From the NCBI GenBank assembly GCA_041875495.1, contig CP112982.1, positions 1,798,001 through 1,862,000 of the forward strand: a stretch of DNA of 64,000 nucleotides. The letters run 5' to 3'. Numbering within the stretch: position 1 is the stretch's first letter; every line of letters begins with the position of its first letter. The notes beneath the pieces are model-generated. The model saw nothing but the letters and a program-made list of their open reading frames with translations, had not been told where the DNA came from and did not search any database. Position numbers and translations under genes: made by a program. This DNA is from Halomonas sp. CH40 (GTDB lineage Bacteria; Pseudomonadota; Gammaproteobacteria; Pseudomonadales; Halomonadaceae). Positions 47,562 through 55,189 of the stretch are shown piece by piece.

Positions 47562-48242
47562 TTAATCGCTGCTCATGATACCCAACAAGGACAGCAAGCT
47601 TATAAACAGATTGTAGATTGATACGTATAGCGTGATGGTTGCCAGAATGTAATTTGTTTCTCCAGCGCGATGAACTATTTCACTGGTCTGATAGAGAATC
47701 ACCGCTGATGAGAACAGTACAAAACCAGCGGAGACCATCAGGGACAGCGCAGCAATGTTAAACACTAGACCAACGACCATGGCCAGTACCAGTACGATGG
47801 CACCCGCCAGCAGGAAATTACCGAGGAAGCTGAAATCCTTTTTGGAAATCAGTGCCACTGCAGATAGGCCGATAAAGGTGGCTCCCGTCATCGCAAAGGC
47901 GGTCATGATCAAGGACGCACCGTTCGGCAATGCCAAATAGGCTGAGAGAATCGGCCCTAGGGTGAACCCCATGAAGCCAGTAAACGCAAATGTAGATAAC
48001 AGGCCAATAGCAGAGTTAGCGGTTTTGTGAACCAGGAACATCAATCCGTAGGCGCCGATGAAGAACACAAAAATATTCATGCGTTCGACACCCATTGCCA
48101 TCGCTGCGCCAGCGGTGACCGCAGAGAACAACAAGGTCATCGCCAATAACGCGTAGGTATTACGCAACACTTTGTTGGTGCTAACGCCAGTCGCCTTGCC
48201 AGTAGCTACAGACGGTGAAGTACGCGCATCATTGTAAGCCAT
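47562..48242 (-). CDS. Bax inhibitor-1/YccA-family membrane protein
   Basis: A 226-residue protein with seven membrane helices and the family features 'LRNTYALLAMTLLFSAVTAGAAMAMG' and 'ALSLMVSAGFVLFSSAVILYQTSEIVH'. Relatives include YccA, which modulates FtsH, and BsYetJ, a calcium-leak channel. The ATG at 48242 has GGAG 8 bases upstream; the frame extends 8 codons further without a better site. Confidence 0.9.
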   Translation of the reverse strand: MAYNDARTSPSVATGKATGVSTNKVLRNTYALLAMTLLFSAVTAGAAMAMGVERMNIFVFFIGAYGLMFLVHKTANSAIGLLSTFAFTGFMGFTLGPILSAYLALPNGASLIMTAFAMTGATFIGLSAVALISKKDFSFLGNFLLAGAIVLVLAMVVGLVFNIAALSLMVSAGFVLFSSAVILYQTSEIVHRAGETNYILATITLYVSIYNLFISLLSLLGIMSSD

Positions 48243-48467
48243 GTAACTTGCTCCATAAGGTTTCAATTACTCACAATTGACAAGGATGCCGTCGTCTAGT
48301 TCCCGACGCAAGCATTGTCTTTCACTCTGTTTCCACGCAAGGTGTGGTTAGAAAGCATGCAAAGGGTTTAACAATCCTCTACGTTGTATAGTCTGAAGTA
48401 AATAATTTTGCCAATTCCCGTACGCTATCAACAGCAAAACGCCCCGTAGACCATTAAGGAATGTCCA

Positions 48468-49232
48468 ATGAACACCCATTATTCTCGCGTCATACTTGGC
48501 AGCCTATTAACACTTGGCGCCCTGCCAGCATTCGCCTTCTCACCGGCTGGGCAGGATCTAAGCTATCAGATAGGTGATGAGGCTTTTGAAGGCTATTTTG
48601 TTGAAGCAAACGGCGAAACCAAAGGTTCAGTACTGATTGTGCATGATTGAGATGGCCTTGATGACTATGAACGTCAGCGTGCCGACATGCTGGCAGAACA
48701 AGGCTACGATGCTTTTGCGGTTGATCTTTATGGAACAGGCAATCGGCCTCAAGCACTCGAGGATAAGCAGGCTGCGACCAACCGGCTGTATGAAGACCGT
48801 GAGCGCATGCGGCACTTGACCGAGGGTGGCATGGAGGCAGCGTTAGCAGAAGGCATGGACAGCGGCAGCGTGATTCTCGGCTACTGCTTCGGCGGCACAG
48901 TCGCCTTGGAGATGGCTCGCGCCAACAGCCTGGAAAATGTAACGGGCTATGCCAGCTTTCACGGCGGGCTGGATACACCAGAAGGCCAATCCTATGATGC
49001 TGACATAGCGCCAATCTTTATTGCCCACGGCGGTGGCGACCAGATTGTCAGCCTTGAAGACGTGGCAACATTATCTGCCACACTTGAAGAAGCAGACGTC
49101 AGCTATGAAGTGGGTATCTACTCAGGTGCTCCCCACGCCTTCAGCGTCTTTGGCAGCGACCGCTACGAAGAACAGGCTGACCAACGATCTTGGGCAACCT
49201 TCTCTGCCTGGTTGGAATCACATACGGATTAA
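48468..49232 (+). pseudogene. Dienelactone-hydrolase-family protein interrupted by one in-frame TGA
   Basis: The frame encodes a signal peptide (1-23, ending AFA), then 'GEAF'-like beta strands and 'KGSVLIVHD', and stops at TGA (codon 61, 48648-48650). It resumes in the same frame with 'DGLDDYERQRADMLAEQGYDAFAVDLYGTG', the nucleophile elbow 'GYCFGG' (Cys) and the catalytic His in 'SGAPHAFSV', through to 49232. Relatives have Trp in VVHDW, so the change is probably TGG to TGA. Both halves are otherwise intact, so the mutation (or a sequencing error) is recent. Confidence 0.88.
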
Positions 49233-49316
49233 TCGCCTGTTCGTGCAAAAATGAAAGCGTTATTTATCAACAGCGTTGACTTCCAAGGAAAAGCTGGTAG
49301 TATACGCAGCCAAGTC

Positions 49317-49407
49317 GGAGGGATGGCAGAGCGGTTGAATGCACCGGTCTTGAAAACCGGCAAGGGTCAATAGCCCTTCCAGGGTTCGAATCCCTGTCCC
49401 TCCGCCA
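49317..49407 (+). tRNA. serT: tRNA-Ser(UGA)
   Basis: A 91-nt type II tRNA. The acceptor GGAGGGA pairs with TCCCTCC (49397-49403), followed by G and an encoded CCA. The anticodon stem-loop is CCGGT CTTGAAA ACCGG with anticodon TGA, there is a long variable arm, and the T loop is GGTTCGAATCC. Its 3' end (49394-49411 with flank) is the attachment site of the satellite element that follows. Confidence 0.96.
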
Positions 49408-49411
49408 GAAC
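49394..49411 (+). repeat. attL: left copy of the 18-bp attachment core
   Basis: CTGTCCCTCCGCCAGAAC covers the 3' end of tRNA-Ser and 4 bases beyond the CCA. An identical copy (attR) lies at 60166-60183. Integration has kept the tRNA gene complete. Confidence 0.92.
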
Positions 49412-49453
49412 AATGTTTCAGGCATTCCCAGAGATACCAGAAACACAGCAACC

Positions 49454-49475
49454 AAGCGCCCTAGGGCGCTTTTTT
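49454..49475 (+). terminator. Terminator just inside the left end of the island
   Basis: AAGCGCCC and GGGCGCTT form an 8-bp stem with a two-base centre, followed by six T residues. It stops transcription from the tRNA-Ser gene before the integrase. A very similar sequence lies after the antitoxin gene at 61351-61370. Confidence 0.85.
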
Positions 49476-49520
49476 GTTTTCTATACGTCTCATTCCTTCC
49501 TTGACTTCCCACCCCCAAAA

Positions 49521-49569
49521 GGGGCATATCTGGGGGCATACGTTAAAATGCCCCCGAAAGGTGCCCCCA
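49521..49569. promoter_or_regulatory. Probable integrase arm sites, left
   Basis: The motif GGGGGCAT occurs at 49532-49539, with a shorter form at 49521-49527, and in inverted orientation at 49549-49556 and about 49562-49568, all just before the integrase start. Two more direct copies lie near attR (60084-60091 and 60096-60103). Shared motifs at both ends of an integrated element suit arm-type integrase or AlpA binding. Confidence 0.6.
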
Positions 49570-50796
49570 ATGACCCGAGCGACAAACAAGCTCTCAGCTA
49601 CCGCCGTGCGCAGCGCCAAGCCAAAAGAGAAAACCTACAAAATTTCTGATGGTGGTGGCATGTATCTGGAAGTCACCCCGAGCGGTGGTACCTATTGGCG
49701 AATGAAGTACCGCTTCAATGGTAAGGAAAAGCGGCTGGCGCTTGGCATCTACCCCGACACCACCCTCGCCCAGGCACGCGAACGCCGAGATGAAGCACGT
49801 CGTCAGCTCGCCCAAGGCGTTGACCCCAACGCCGCGCGTAAAGCCGAGCGCCGCGCCAACAAGATAGCGGCCGCCAATACCTTGACGGCCGTGGCGAATG
49901 AATGGCTCGAGGTACATAAGGGCAAAGTGGTAGAGGATCACTACCGCCATGATAAACGCCGCCTGGAGCTTCATTTGCTGCCTTGGCTCGGCAATCACCC
50001 AATCGCCGAGATCAACGCGGCCGATCTGTTGGACTGCCTGCGCAAAATCGAAAAGCAAGGCAAGCTCGAAACCGCCAAGCGGGTGCGCACCTTGGCAAGC
50101 CTAATTTATCGCTATGCGATTGCCACAGAACGCGCCGAGCGTGACCCCGCCGCCGATCTGAAAGGTGCACTACGGGCGCCCAAGGTCAACCACCACCCGG
50201 CAATCACTGACCCCGAAGAAGCGGCCGCCCTGATGCGCGCGATCTACGCTTATACCGGCGAACCGGTGACACTGGCAGCGCTCAAGCTCTCCGCGATGGT
50301 GTTTGTTCGCCCTGGTGAGCTTCGCCGCGCTGAATGGGATGCTATCGACCTGGACGCAGCTACCTGGACATTTCAGCCCAGCAAGAACAGCCCACCGCTG
50401 ATCGTGCCACTTGCCTCACAAGCTGTAGAGGTGCTGGCAGAGCTTCATTGTCTGACCGGACGCGGCCGCTATGTTTTCCCGGGTGCGAGAAGTCGGGAAC
50501 GACCAATGAGCGAGAACGCGATTACCGCCGCCCTGGCTGGCATGGGCTACAAAAACAGGATGACTGCCCACGGTTTCCGCGCGATGGCCAGAACGATACT
50601 TGAAGAACGGCTTAACTATCCGCCCGCCTACATCGAACAGCAACTCGCCCACGTCGTAAAAGACGCCAACGGCCGCGCCTACAACCGCACCGCGTACCTG
50701 GACCAAAGGCGCGAAATGTTGCAGGCGTGGGCTAACTACCTGGATGCGCTGCGCGATGGTGCGAGCAATGTCGTACCTATCAGGGGGCAAGCGTGA
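49570..50796 (+). CDS. int: P4-type tyrosine integrase of the satellite
   Basis: A 408-residue integrase with an N-terminal DUF4102 arm-binding domain ('KLSATAVRSAKPKEKTYKISDGGGMYLEVTPSGG'), a core-binding domain and a catalytic domain with Arg in 'FVRPGELRRAEWD', HxxR in 'AHGFRAMART', and Tyr in 'NRTAYLDQR'. It should integrate and excise the element at tRNA-Ser. The ATG at 49570 gives the normal family N-terminus; the longer frame to 49474 runs through the arm repeats. The stop overlaps the next start (GTGA). Confidence 0.94.
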   Translation: MTRATNKLSATAVRSAKPKEKTYKISDGGGMYLEVTPSGGTYWRMKYRFNGKEKRLALGIYPDTTLAQARERRDEARRQLAQGVDPNAARKAERRANKIAAANTLTAVANEWLEVHKGKVVEDHYRHDKRRLELHLLPWLGNHPIAEINAADLLDCLRKIEKQGKLETAKRVRTLASLIYRYAIATERAERDPAADLKGALRAPKVNHHPAITDPEEAAALMRAIYAYTGEPVTLAALKLSAMVFVRPGELRRAEWDAIDLDAATWTFQPSKNSPPLIVPLASQAVEVLAELHCLTGRGRYVFPGARSRERPMSENAITAALAGMGYKNRMTAHGFRAMARTILEERLNYPPAYIEQQLAHVVKDANGRAYNRTAYLDQRREMLQAWANYLDALRDGASNVVPIRGQA

Positions 50797-51407
50797 ATAA
50801 TGATGATCTGAGAGCATTTCAAGCAGAGTGTGAAGCTGCAGATGATTATTGGCATGAGTGGCAGTTCCGCTCAAAACGTATTCGAATGCCTGCTGACCCC
50901 CTGGCCTGGCTTAATAGGATTGAAGAGAGTCTACCTTCCAGTCTCGAGAGCCTACCTCTTGAAGCAAGAGCAGACTTTCAGCATTTGATCGAAGAGCAGC
51001 TACTTCAATGCCGACACCACATAGCTCGCAATGAACAAGATGCCACTAACGTGAGCTTTGCTGTGTTGGCAGAAAATATAGAACGTCTGAACTACAACAT
51101 TTCTCTTTACCGCATCAAAAGCGCACAAGCCCAGCGCACCGCCGCTTCACGCAATCACCGACCAAAAGCAAGATCAGTGCTCAAAGCCAAGGTAATCGAC
51201 GTAATGCGCCAACATAGGGCTGCTGGCATGGACTTCGTTTCATTCATTGAAATGTGGGAATCTGATCCGCTTGATGGCCTGAGATTGACGCCAATGAACG
51301 ATAGTTATCTGGTAGAAGATGAAGATGCTATTTTTGAAAGTAGTCAGATATACAAGTACTCGACAATAAAAGACAAGCTTTGGCCCCTCGCTAAATCCAA
51401 CCGCTAA
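50793..51407 (+). CDS. Unknown satellite protein after the integrase
   Basis: A 204-residue, mostly helical, acidic-basic mixed protein that I do not recognise. It begins at a GTG overlapping the integrase stop and ends 66 bases before alpA. Codon use is less GC-biased than its neighbours (AAT, GAT, GAA rich), suggesting a different origin. Its position suits an accessory cargo or regulatory gene, but no motif supports a function. Confidence 0.7.
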   Translation: MNNDDLRAFQAECEAADDYWHEWQFRSKRIRMPADPLAWLNRIEESLPSSLESLPLEARADFQHLIEEQLLQCRHHIARNEQDATNVSFAVLAENIERLNYNISLYRIKSAQAQRTAASRNHRPKARSVLKAKVIDVMRQHRAAGMDFVSFIEMWESDPLDGLRLTPMNDSYLVEDEDAIFESSQIYKYSTIKDKLWPLAKSNR

Positions 51408-51473
51408 CGCCGTTAAAGGTGGACTGGCGCTCATCCTGTCCCTGTCATCCCAAGACGAACAGGAGAAGTACAG

Positions 51474-51689
51474 ATGGCCCAGCCAACCCGCAAAGCACTC
51501 ATAAAGCGCCGTGAAGTACAGGCACGCACCGCCCTGGCCAACTCGACACTTTACCGGCTAATGCAAAAAGGCGAGTTTCCGCAGTCTATTCAAATCGGCC
51601 CGCGATCTGTTGCGTGGGTAGAAGATGAAGTCGATCAATGGATCGAAGAGCGCATTGAAGCCGCCCGTAAAGAAAAGGGGGCCGCGTGA
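51474..51689 (+). CDS. AlpA-family regulator
   Basis: A 71-residue MerR-like winged-helix protein of the AlpA/excisionase type ('KRREVQARTALANSTLYRLMQKGEFPQSIQIGPRSVAWVEDEVDQWIEERI'). AlpA proteins activate excision and, in Gram-negative PICIs, are the key activator. AGGAG lies 8 bases before the ATG. The stop overlaps a downstream ATG (TGATG at 51687-51691), so RNA made here continues into the leader. Confidence 0.92.
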   Translation: MAQPTRKALIKRREVQARTALANSTLYRLMQKGEFPQSIQIGPRSVAWVEDEVDQWIEERIEAARKEKGAA

Positions 51690-51779
51690 TGTTGACTTTA
51701 TCCCATACGTTCCCCTATGCTTCATTTGCTGGCGCAAAATCGTCAGCAACTACAGACCTTGGCCGGTCTCAATCACAAA

Positions 51780-51814
51780 GGCGCACCAGCGCCCCAAATG
51801 ACGGCGCTTTTTTT
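51780..51814 (+). terminator. Terminator with competing upstream hairpin (attenuator-like)
   Basis: AGCGCC (51788-51793) and GGCGCT (51803-51808) followed by seven T residues form an intrinsic terminator. The left arm can instead pair with GGCGC at 51780-51784 (ACCA loop), which would abolish the terminator. The two structures exclude each other, as in an attenuator. Confidence 0.65.
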
Positions 51815-51827
51815 ATGCCCGTCAGTT

Positions 51828-51909
51828 ATGGCGGCTGTGCGTGGGACACCCTCGGGTGTGCCGGTTTCCTTTGTGACCGGTCGGCCAACCTGCGTACAGT
51901 CGCCCCCAT
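51828..51909. ncRNA. C4-like structured antisense RNA candidate
   Basis: The segment can fold into three helices: outer arms pairing (ATGGCGGCTGTGCG against TGCGTACAGTCGCCCCCAT), an inner ACACCC/GGGTGT hairpin (51846-51859) and an inner CCGGT/ACCGG hairpin. The GGCTGTGCGTGGG start, two hairpins and CCAACCTGCGTACAG end closely resemble the C4 antisense RNA of P1/P7/P4-like elements, which controls their lytic genes. I am working from memory of the family and cannot fix the strand with certainty. Confidence 0.5.
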
Positions 51910-51961
51910 CCGTTGCTTGGCCGCAACCGGGGACGACTCCAAACACAAAGGAGTCACACCC

Positions 51962-52168
51962 ATGGCACAACTACGCCTATCCAACCTCATCAATCGCAGC
52001 CTCGAAAGCCGCGCCGCTGCCCACCGTGCAATGGCAAAGTCTGCCTTATTTGCTGACTCGAGCGCTCGAGCCCGCCTCGCCCGCTACAACGCCCACATCG
52101 AAAAAGCGGAAGCCCTGGAAGCCCGCGCCCTGGAAGCTGCCAAGCGCAGCGCTGGCGGTGTGGCATGA
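51962..52168 (+). CDS. Small basic satellite protein (possibly the end of an Ash/Icd-like frame)
   Basis: From the ATG at 51962, which has AAAGGAG 8 bases upstream, the frame encodes 68 residues, Ala/Arg-rich and helical ('SRAAAHRAMAKSALFADSSARARLARYNAHIEKAEALEARALEAAK'). The same frame is open from the ATG at 51689 that overlaps the alpA stop, giving 159 residues with an Ash/Icd-like middle ('APNDGAFFMPVSYGGCAWDTLGC'), but that version runs through the terminator and structured RNA. Function unknown. The stop overlaps the next ATG (ATGA). Confidence 0.55.
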   Translation: MAQLRLSNLINRSLESRAAAHRAMAKSALFADSSARARLARYNAHIEKAEALEARALEAAKRSAGGVA

Positions 52169-52578
52169 ATACTTTTGATTTGACACTTCATGCTGAAACC
52201 GTTTTTGAACTGGCTGAACAGTTAGCAGCCATTGCAAACGACATAAATACCAAAGGCGGTAATACGATCCCTGAGCCTGGCGAAGAACTCACTGTGCTGG
52301 TCGGCGGTGAAGTCGTGGGCGCCATATCAAGCCCAGGCGGAATGACAGACGCCGACCGCGCCAACCTTGCCCGCGCCGCCTTGTGTGGGGATTGCAGGAC
52401 GATGGATAGAGTTTCCATTGCTCAAATGGCCGTGATTAAGACGTTGCAATATCAACGGCTGGACGAATTCACCCGCGATGGCCTGCTGATAGCCCTGGAT
52501 GAATTGGCCGGTTCACTGGCTGAACGCGCTAGTTTTCTAGAGGAAGAATACTTCTCGGGAGAAGATCATGGAAACTAA
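52165..52578 (+). CDS. Unknown satellite protein
   Basis: A 137-residue acidic protein that I do not recognise. It is helical at both ends, with a central 'GEELTVLVGGEVVGAISSPGGMTDADRANLARAALCGDC'. The start overlaps the previous stop by 4 bases and the end overlaps the next gene by 11, so it is part of one translated unit. Confidence 0.65.
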   Translation: MNTFDLTLHAETVFELAEQLAAIANDINTKGGNTIPEPGEELTVLVGGEVVGAISSPGGMTDADRANLARAALCGDCRTMDRVSIAQMAVIKTLQYQRLDEFTRDGLLIALDELAGSLAERASFLEEEYFSGEDHGN

Positions 52579-52864
52579 AGGCGCCCCCACTATAGCCAGA
52601 TTCAAACAGGCCGCTATTAACGATTATTCGCAGCACTTGGAACAGTTGACGCTTGCGGGTGAAGACTTGTTGAAAATGGAGTCTTTATTCAAGGCCGTTA
52701 CAGCCGTGCTTGAAAAGGATGGGTTCGACTTAGCTAAAGATGCTGAAAGGCTCGCTTCTATTGGCCATGAACTGGCCAAGCAAAAAGCGGAATACTTTCT
52801 GGATGAAGCCGACGGCCTGGAAGCAACGATTGGGCAACTAGAAGATGAAGAAGGGGGCATTTGA
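52568..52864 (+). CDS. Small acidic helical satellite protein
   Basis: A 98-residue, largely alpha-helical protein rich in Leu, Glu, Ala and Lys, with no recognised domain. It starts inside the previous gene and ends just before the helix-turn-helix gene. It could be an adaptor or coiled-coil protein; no function is inferred. Confidence 0.6.
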   Translation: METKGAPTIARFKQAAINDYSQHLEQLTLAGEDLLKMESLFKAVTAVLEKDGFDLAKDAERLASIGHELAKQKAEYFLDEADGLEATIGQLEDEEGGI

Positions 52865-52866
52865 TT

Positions 52867-53157
52867 ATGGTCGCTCAAGTTACAAAAGGGCTCGGCTTTG
52901 GGGAAAGCCGAACCCTCGAACACCAACTACCGACGACGCCTTGCGGCAAAGTAAAGCCTAACACTCAGCAATGTATGGTGCTAGAGCTTTTACGTCGGCA
53001 GCCAATGAGCGCCGCCGAGCTGCAATGGGAACTGCCCATAGCAGACGCCCGCGCCGTCGTGCGTGATCTACGCGCCAAGGGGTATGACATCCAAACAGAG
53101 ATACACCCGCACCCAGGCGAGCCGAAAAGGCGTATCAAGCGTTACCGCCTGAAATAA
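52867..53157 (+). CDS. Small winged-helix protein of the satellite
   Basis: A 96-residue protein whose second half is a helix-turn-helix of the kind seen in phage regulators ('QQCMVLELLRRQPMSAAELQWELPIADARAVVRDLRAKGYDI'). The ATG at 52867 is preferred over the TTG two codons upstream. The tail is basic (RRIKRYRLK). It probably binds DNA; target unknown. Confidence 0.7.
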   Translation: MVAQVTKGLGFGESRTLEHQLPTTPCGKVKPNTQQCMVLELLRRQPMSAAELQWELPIADARAVVRDLRAKGYDIQTEIHPHPGEPKRRIKRYRLK

Positions 53158-53169
53158 GCGACGTAATCA

Positions 53170-53192
53170 GGGGGCCTCAATACGAGGCCCCC
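53170..53192 (+). terminator. Hairpin before the winged-helix replication gene
   Basis: GGGGGCCTC and GAGGCCCCC pair perfectly with a 5-base loop, followed by TGTTT. It may partly end the upstream small-gene transcript. Confidence 0.6.
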
Positions 53193-53207
53193 TGTTTGGA
53201 GGATGCC

Positions 53208-53609
53208 ATGCCCAAGAAAAAACGAGAACGGGTATCAACCCCCGGCGGTTTTCTTGCGCTGCCCAAACTGCTGATGGAACAGCGCGATTTTCGGGAACTG
53301 TCACCCTCGGCCCTGAAAGTACTTATGGTGCTGGGGAGCCAGTACAACGGCCGGAACAATGGTGATCTGTCTGCCACTCATTCAATGATGGATGATTGGG
53401 GAGGCATGGCCAAGGCTACGCTTGCAAAGTCGCTAAGGGAGCTGCAAGACAAGAACCTGATCGTGAAGACACGCGAGAACAGGCACGGCCGAGAAGGCGC
53501 GCGCTGTGCGCTGTTTGGCCTGACCTGGCAGACGATCGACGATTGCCCAGGCAAAGACTTGGACGCACCGCCAAGCATTGTACCCAGGCGCAAGCTGTCC
53601 AAGGGGTGA
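53208..53609 (+). CDS. Winged-helix protein, candidate replication initiator
   Basis: A 133-residue protein with a basic start (MPKKKRERV) and a winged helix ('ELSPSALKVLMVLGSQYNGRNNGDLSATHSMMDDWGGMAKATLAKSLRELQDKNLIVKTRE'). This helix-turn-helix type resembles plasmid Rep and phage replication proteins. Four iteron-like repeats begin 75 bases after its end, which supports an initiator role; regulator is the alternative. GGAGG lies 5 bases before the ATG at 53208. The product is followed by a strong terminator. Confidence 0.65.
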   Translation: MPKKKRERVSTPGGFLALPKLLMEQRDFRELSPSALKVLMVLGSQYNGRNNGDLSATHSMMDDWGGMAKATLAKSLRELQDKNLIVKTRENRHGREGARCALFGLTWQTIDDCPGKDLDAPPSIVPRRKLSKG

Positions 53610-53634
53610 AACTGCGCTTTTCTGTGCATTTACC

Positions 53635-53660
53635 AACCGGCCCAATGAGGCCGGTTTTTT
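53635..53660 (+). terminator. Intrinsic terminator after the winged-helix gene
   Basis: AACCGGCC and GGCCGGTT form a perfect 8-bp stem with a 6-base loop and a run of T residues to 53660. It isolates the early genes from the iterons and the capsid operon. Confidence 0.92.
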
Positions 53661-53683
53661 AATGCCCGTTCAATAAATACCGC

Positions 53684-53820
53684 GTTCAAAAATTGAACCC
53701 TATAGGGTCAAAAATTGAACCCTTATCGGAATATCAGCGCCAGCCGCTTAAATAAGGGGTCAAAAATTGAACCCTTATCCCCTTATTTCGATTTTTACCG
53801 CGTTCAAAAATTGGACACCC
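53684..53820. repeat. Iteron-like repeats, candidate replication origin of the satellite
   Basis: Four direct copies of a motif built on TCAAAAATTGAACCC: 53684-53700, 53705-53722, 53756-53774 and 53802-53820 (the last reads TTGGACACCC). Core starts are 22, 52 and 44 bp apart, and short AT-rich stretches lie between them. The cluster fills the 355-bp noncoding gap between the winged-helix gene and the capsid operon. Iterons next to an initiator gene are the usual form of PICI and plasmid origins. Operator sites for the late promoter are an alternative. Confidence 0.65.
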
Positions 53821-53964
53821 TTCTAGAGTTACCATCCCAGGGGGGTATAAGGCACAGCGTTAAGGCTTATTGGTGTGAGTCCATGTAATGATATAACATT
53901 GTATTATCACCGCTGGCGCCAAGTGTCAAAGGTGATGCCATCAACCCGACAATGGTGAAACCGA
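53821..53964 (+). promoter_or_regulatory. Leader before the capsid operon
   Basis: No gene is visible. An AT-rich stretch near 53888-53910 (TATAACATTGTATTAT) could carry the promoter of the head-gene operon. GGTGA lies about 6 bases before the capsid ATG. Confidence 0.4.
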
Positions 53965-55185
53965 ATGAAACTATCAGCACTCCGAGAACAGCGAAGCGCC
54001 AAAGTTGCAGAAATGAAAACTTTGGTAGACACCGCCGCCAGTGAAGGCCGCGATCTGTCAGCCGATGAAACAAGCCAGTTTGACGCGCTCAAGAAAGAAG
54101 AACGCAGCCTCGCCAACCAGATCGACCGCGCTGAATATGTCGCTGATGTGGAGCGCCGCAGTGTAGCGGCCCCTGTTGGTGGGAATACCGCTGGCGCTGA
54201 CTTCACCAAGCTGGCCAGCCAAGTAAGCGTAATGAAGGTTATGCGCGCCCAGATGGAAGGTCGCAGCCTGGACGGTGCTGAAGCCGAGTATGCTCAGGAA
54301 GCCGAGCGCCGCAGCGGCCGTAAAGCTCAAGGCGCGTTTGTACCGATGGCCGCCCTGGAAACCCGCGCCAATACGACCAGCTCAGCTGGCCAGATCACTC
54401 CAACTGATCACCGCCCCGACCAGTACATCGACGCCCTACGTAACCGCCTGCTGGCGCGTCGGCTTGGTATCCGCATTCTGTCCGGTTTGTCGGGTGATGT
54501 GAGCATCCCGAAGCATGGCACTGGCTTGGCGACTGGATGGGTAACTGAAGGTGGTGCCGTGCCTGAAGGTGATATGACCTTTGGAGAGGTGACGCTTTCA
54601 CCCAAGCACGTCGGCGGTAAAACTGAGATGAGCCGTCAGCTTATCCAGCAATCAAGCCCAGACATTGAACAGCTTGTACGTGGCGACCTCTCCGCACTGA
54701 TTGCCCAGCAGATCGACAACGCCATCCTGAACGGTGCCGGCGCAGCCGGTGAGCCACAGGGCATTATTGGCGCATCCGGTGTGCAAACCGCCAACATGCC
54801 GACCACCTGGCAGGAAGTGCTCGGACTCTCCGAGCTGTTGGAGCTCGAGAACCTGGAAGGCGCTGGCTGGCTTTCGGCCCCTGGTGTGAAAACCACCCTC
54901 GGCAGCACTGAAAAAGTGGCTGGCAGCGGTTCCGGTTTCCTGCTGGAAAATGGCCAGATGGATAGCCGCCCCTATTGGAGCACTAACCAGATGCCGGTAA
55001 ACACCCTGCTGTATGGCGACTTTTCGCAAGTGATGCTTGGGGTGTGGAGTGAAATCGACATCCTGGTAAACCCATACGCTGAACCGGCTTATTCGCGTGG
55101 TGGCGTTCAAGTGCGCGCAATGGCGACTTGTGATGTGGCTTTACGCCATCCGCAAGCGTTTGTTGTGGCCACCCCGGTGGTCTAA
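53965..55185 (+). CDS. HK97-fold major capsid protein
   Basis: A 406-residue phage capsid protein. Residues 1-60 form the coiled delta/scaffolding region ('QRSAKVAEMKTLVDTAASEGRDLSADE'), removed by the protease in this family. From about 110 the HK97 fold follows ('ITPTDHRPDQYIDALRNRLLARRLGIRIL', 'EGDMTFGEVTLSPKHVGGKTEMSRQL', 'AEPAYSRGGVQVRAMATCDVALRHPQAFVV'). It is the first gene of the head operon; the protease starts 5 bases later. Owning a capsid gene is what separates cf-PICIs from classical PICIs. Confidence 0.95.
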   Translation: MKLSALREQRSAKVAEMKTLVDTAASEGRDLSADETSQFDALKKEERSLANQIDRAEYVADVERRSVAAPVGGNTAGADFTKLASQVSVMKVMRAQMEGRSLDGAEAEYAQEAERRSGRKAQGAFVPMAALETRANTTSSAGQITPTDHRPDQYIDALRNRLLARRLGIRILSGLSGDVSIPKHGTGLATGWVTEGGAVPEGDMTFGEVTLSPKHVGGKTEMSRQLIQQSSPDIEQLVRGDLSALIAQQIDNAILNGAGAAGEPQGIIGASGVQTANMPTTWQEVLGLSELLELENLEGAGWLSAPGVKTTLGSTEKVAGSGSGFLLENGQMDSRPYWSTNQMPVNTLLYGDFSQVMLGVWSEIDILVNPYAEPAYSRGGVQVRAMATCDVALRHPQAFVVATPVV

Positions 55186-55189
55186 CACT

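Noticed and set aside
48648..48650. Selenocysteine at the TGA in the dienelactone hydrolase
   Set aside because: The family has Trp at this place, not Cys, and no SECIS-like hairpin is evident after the codon; a nonsense change is simpler.
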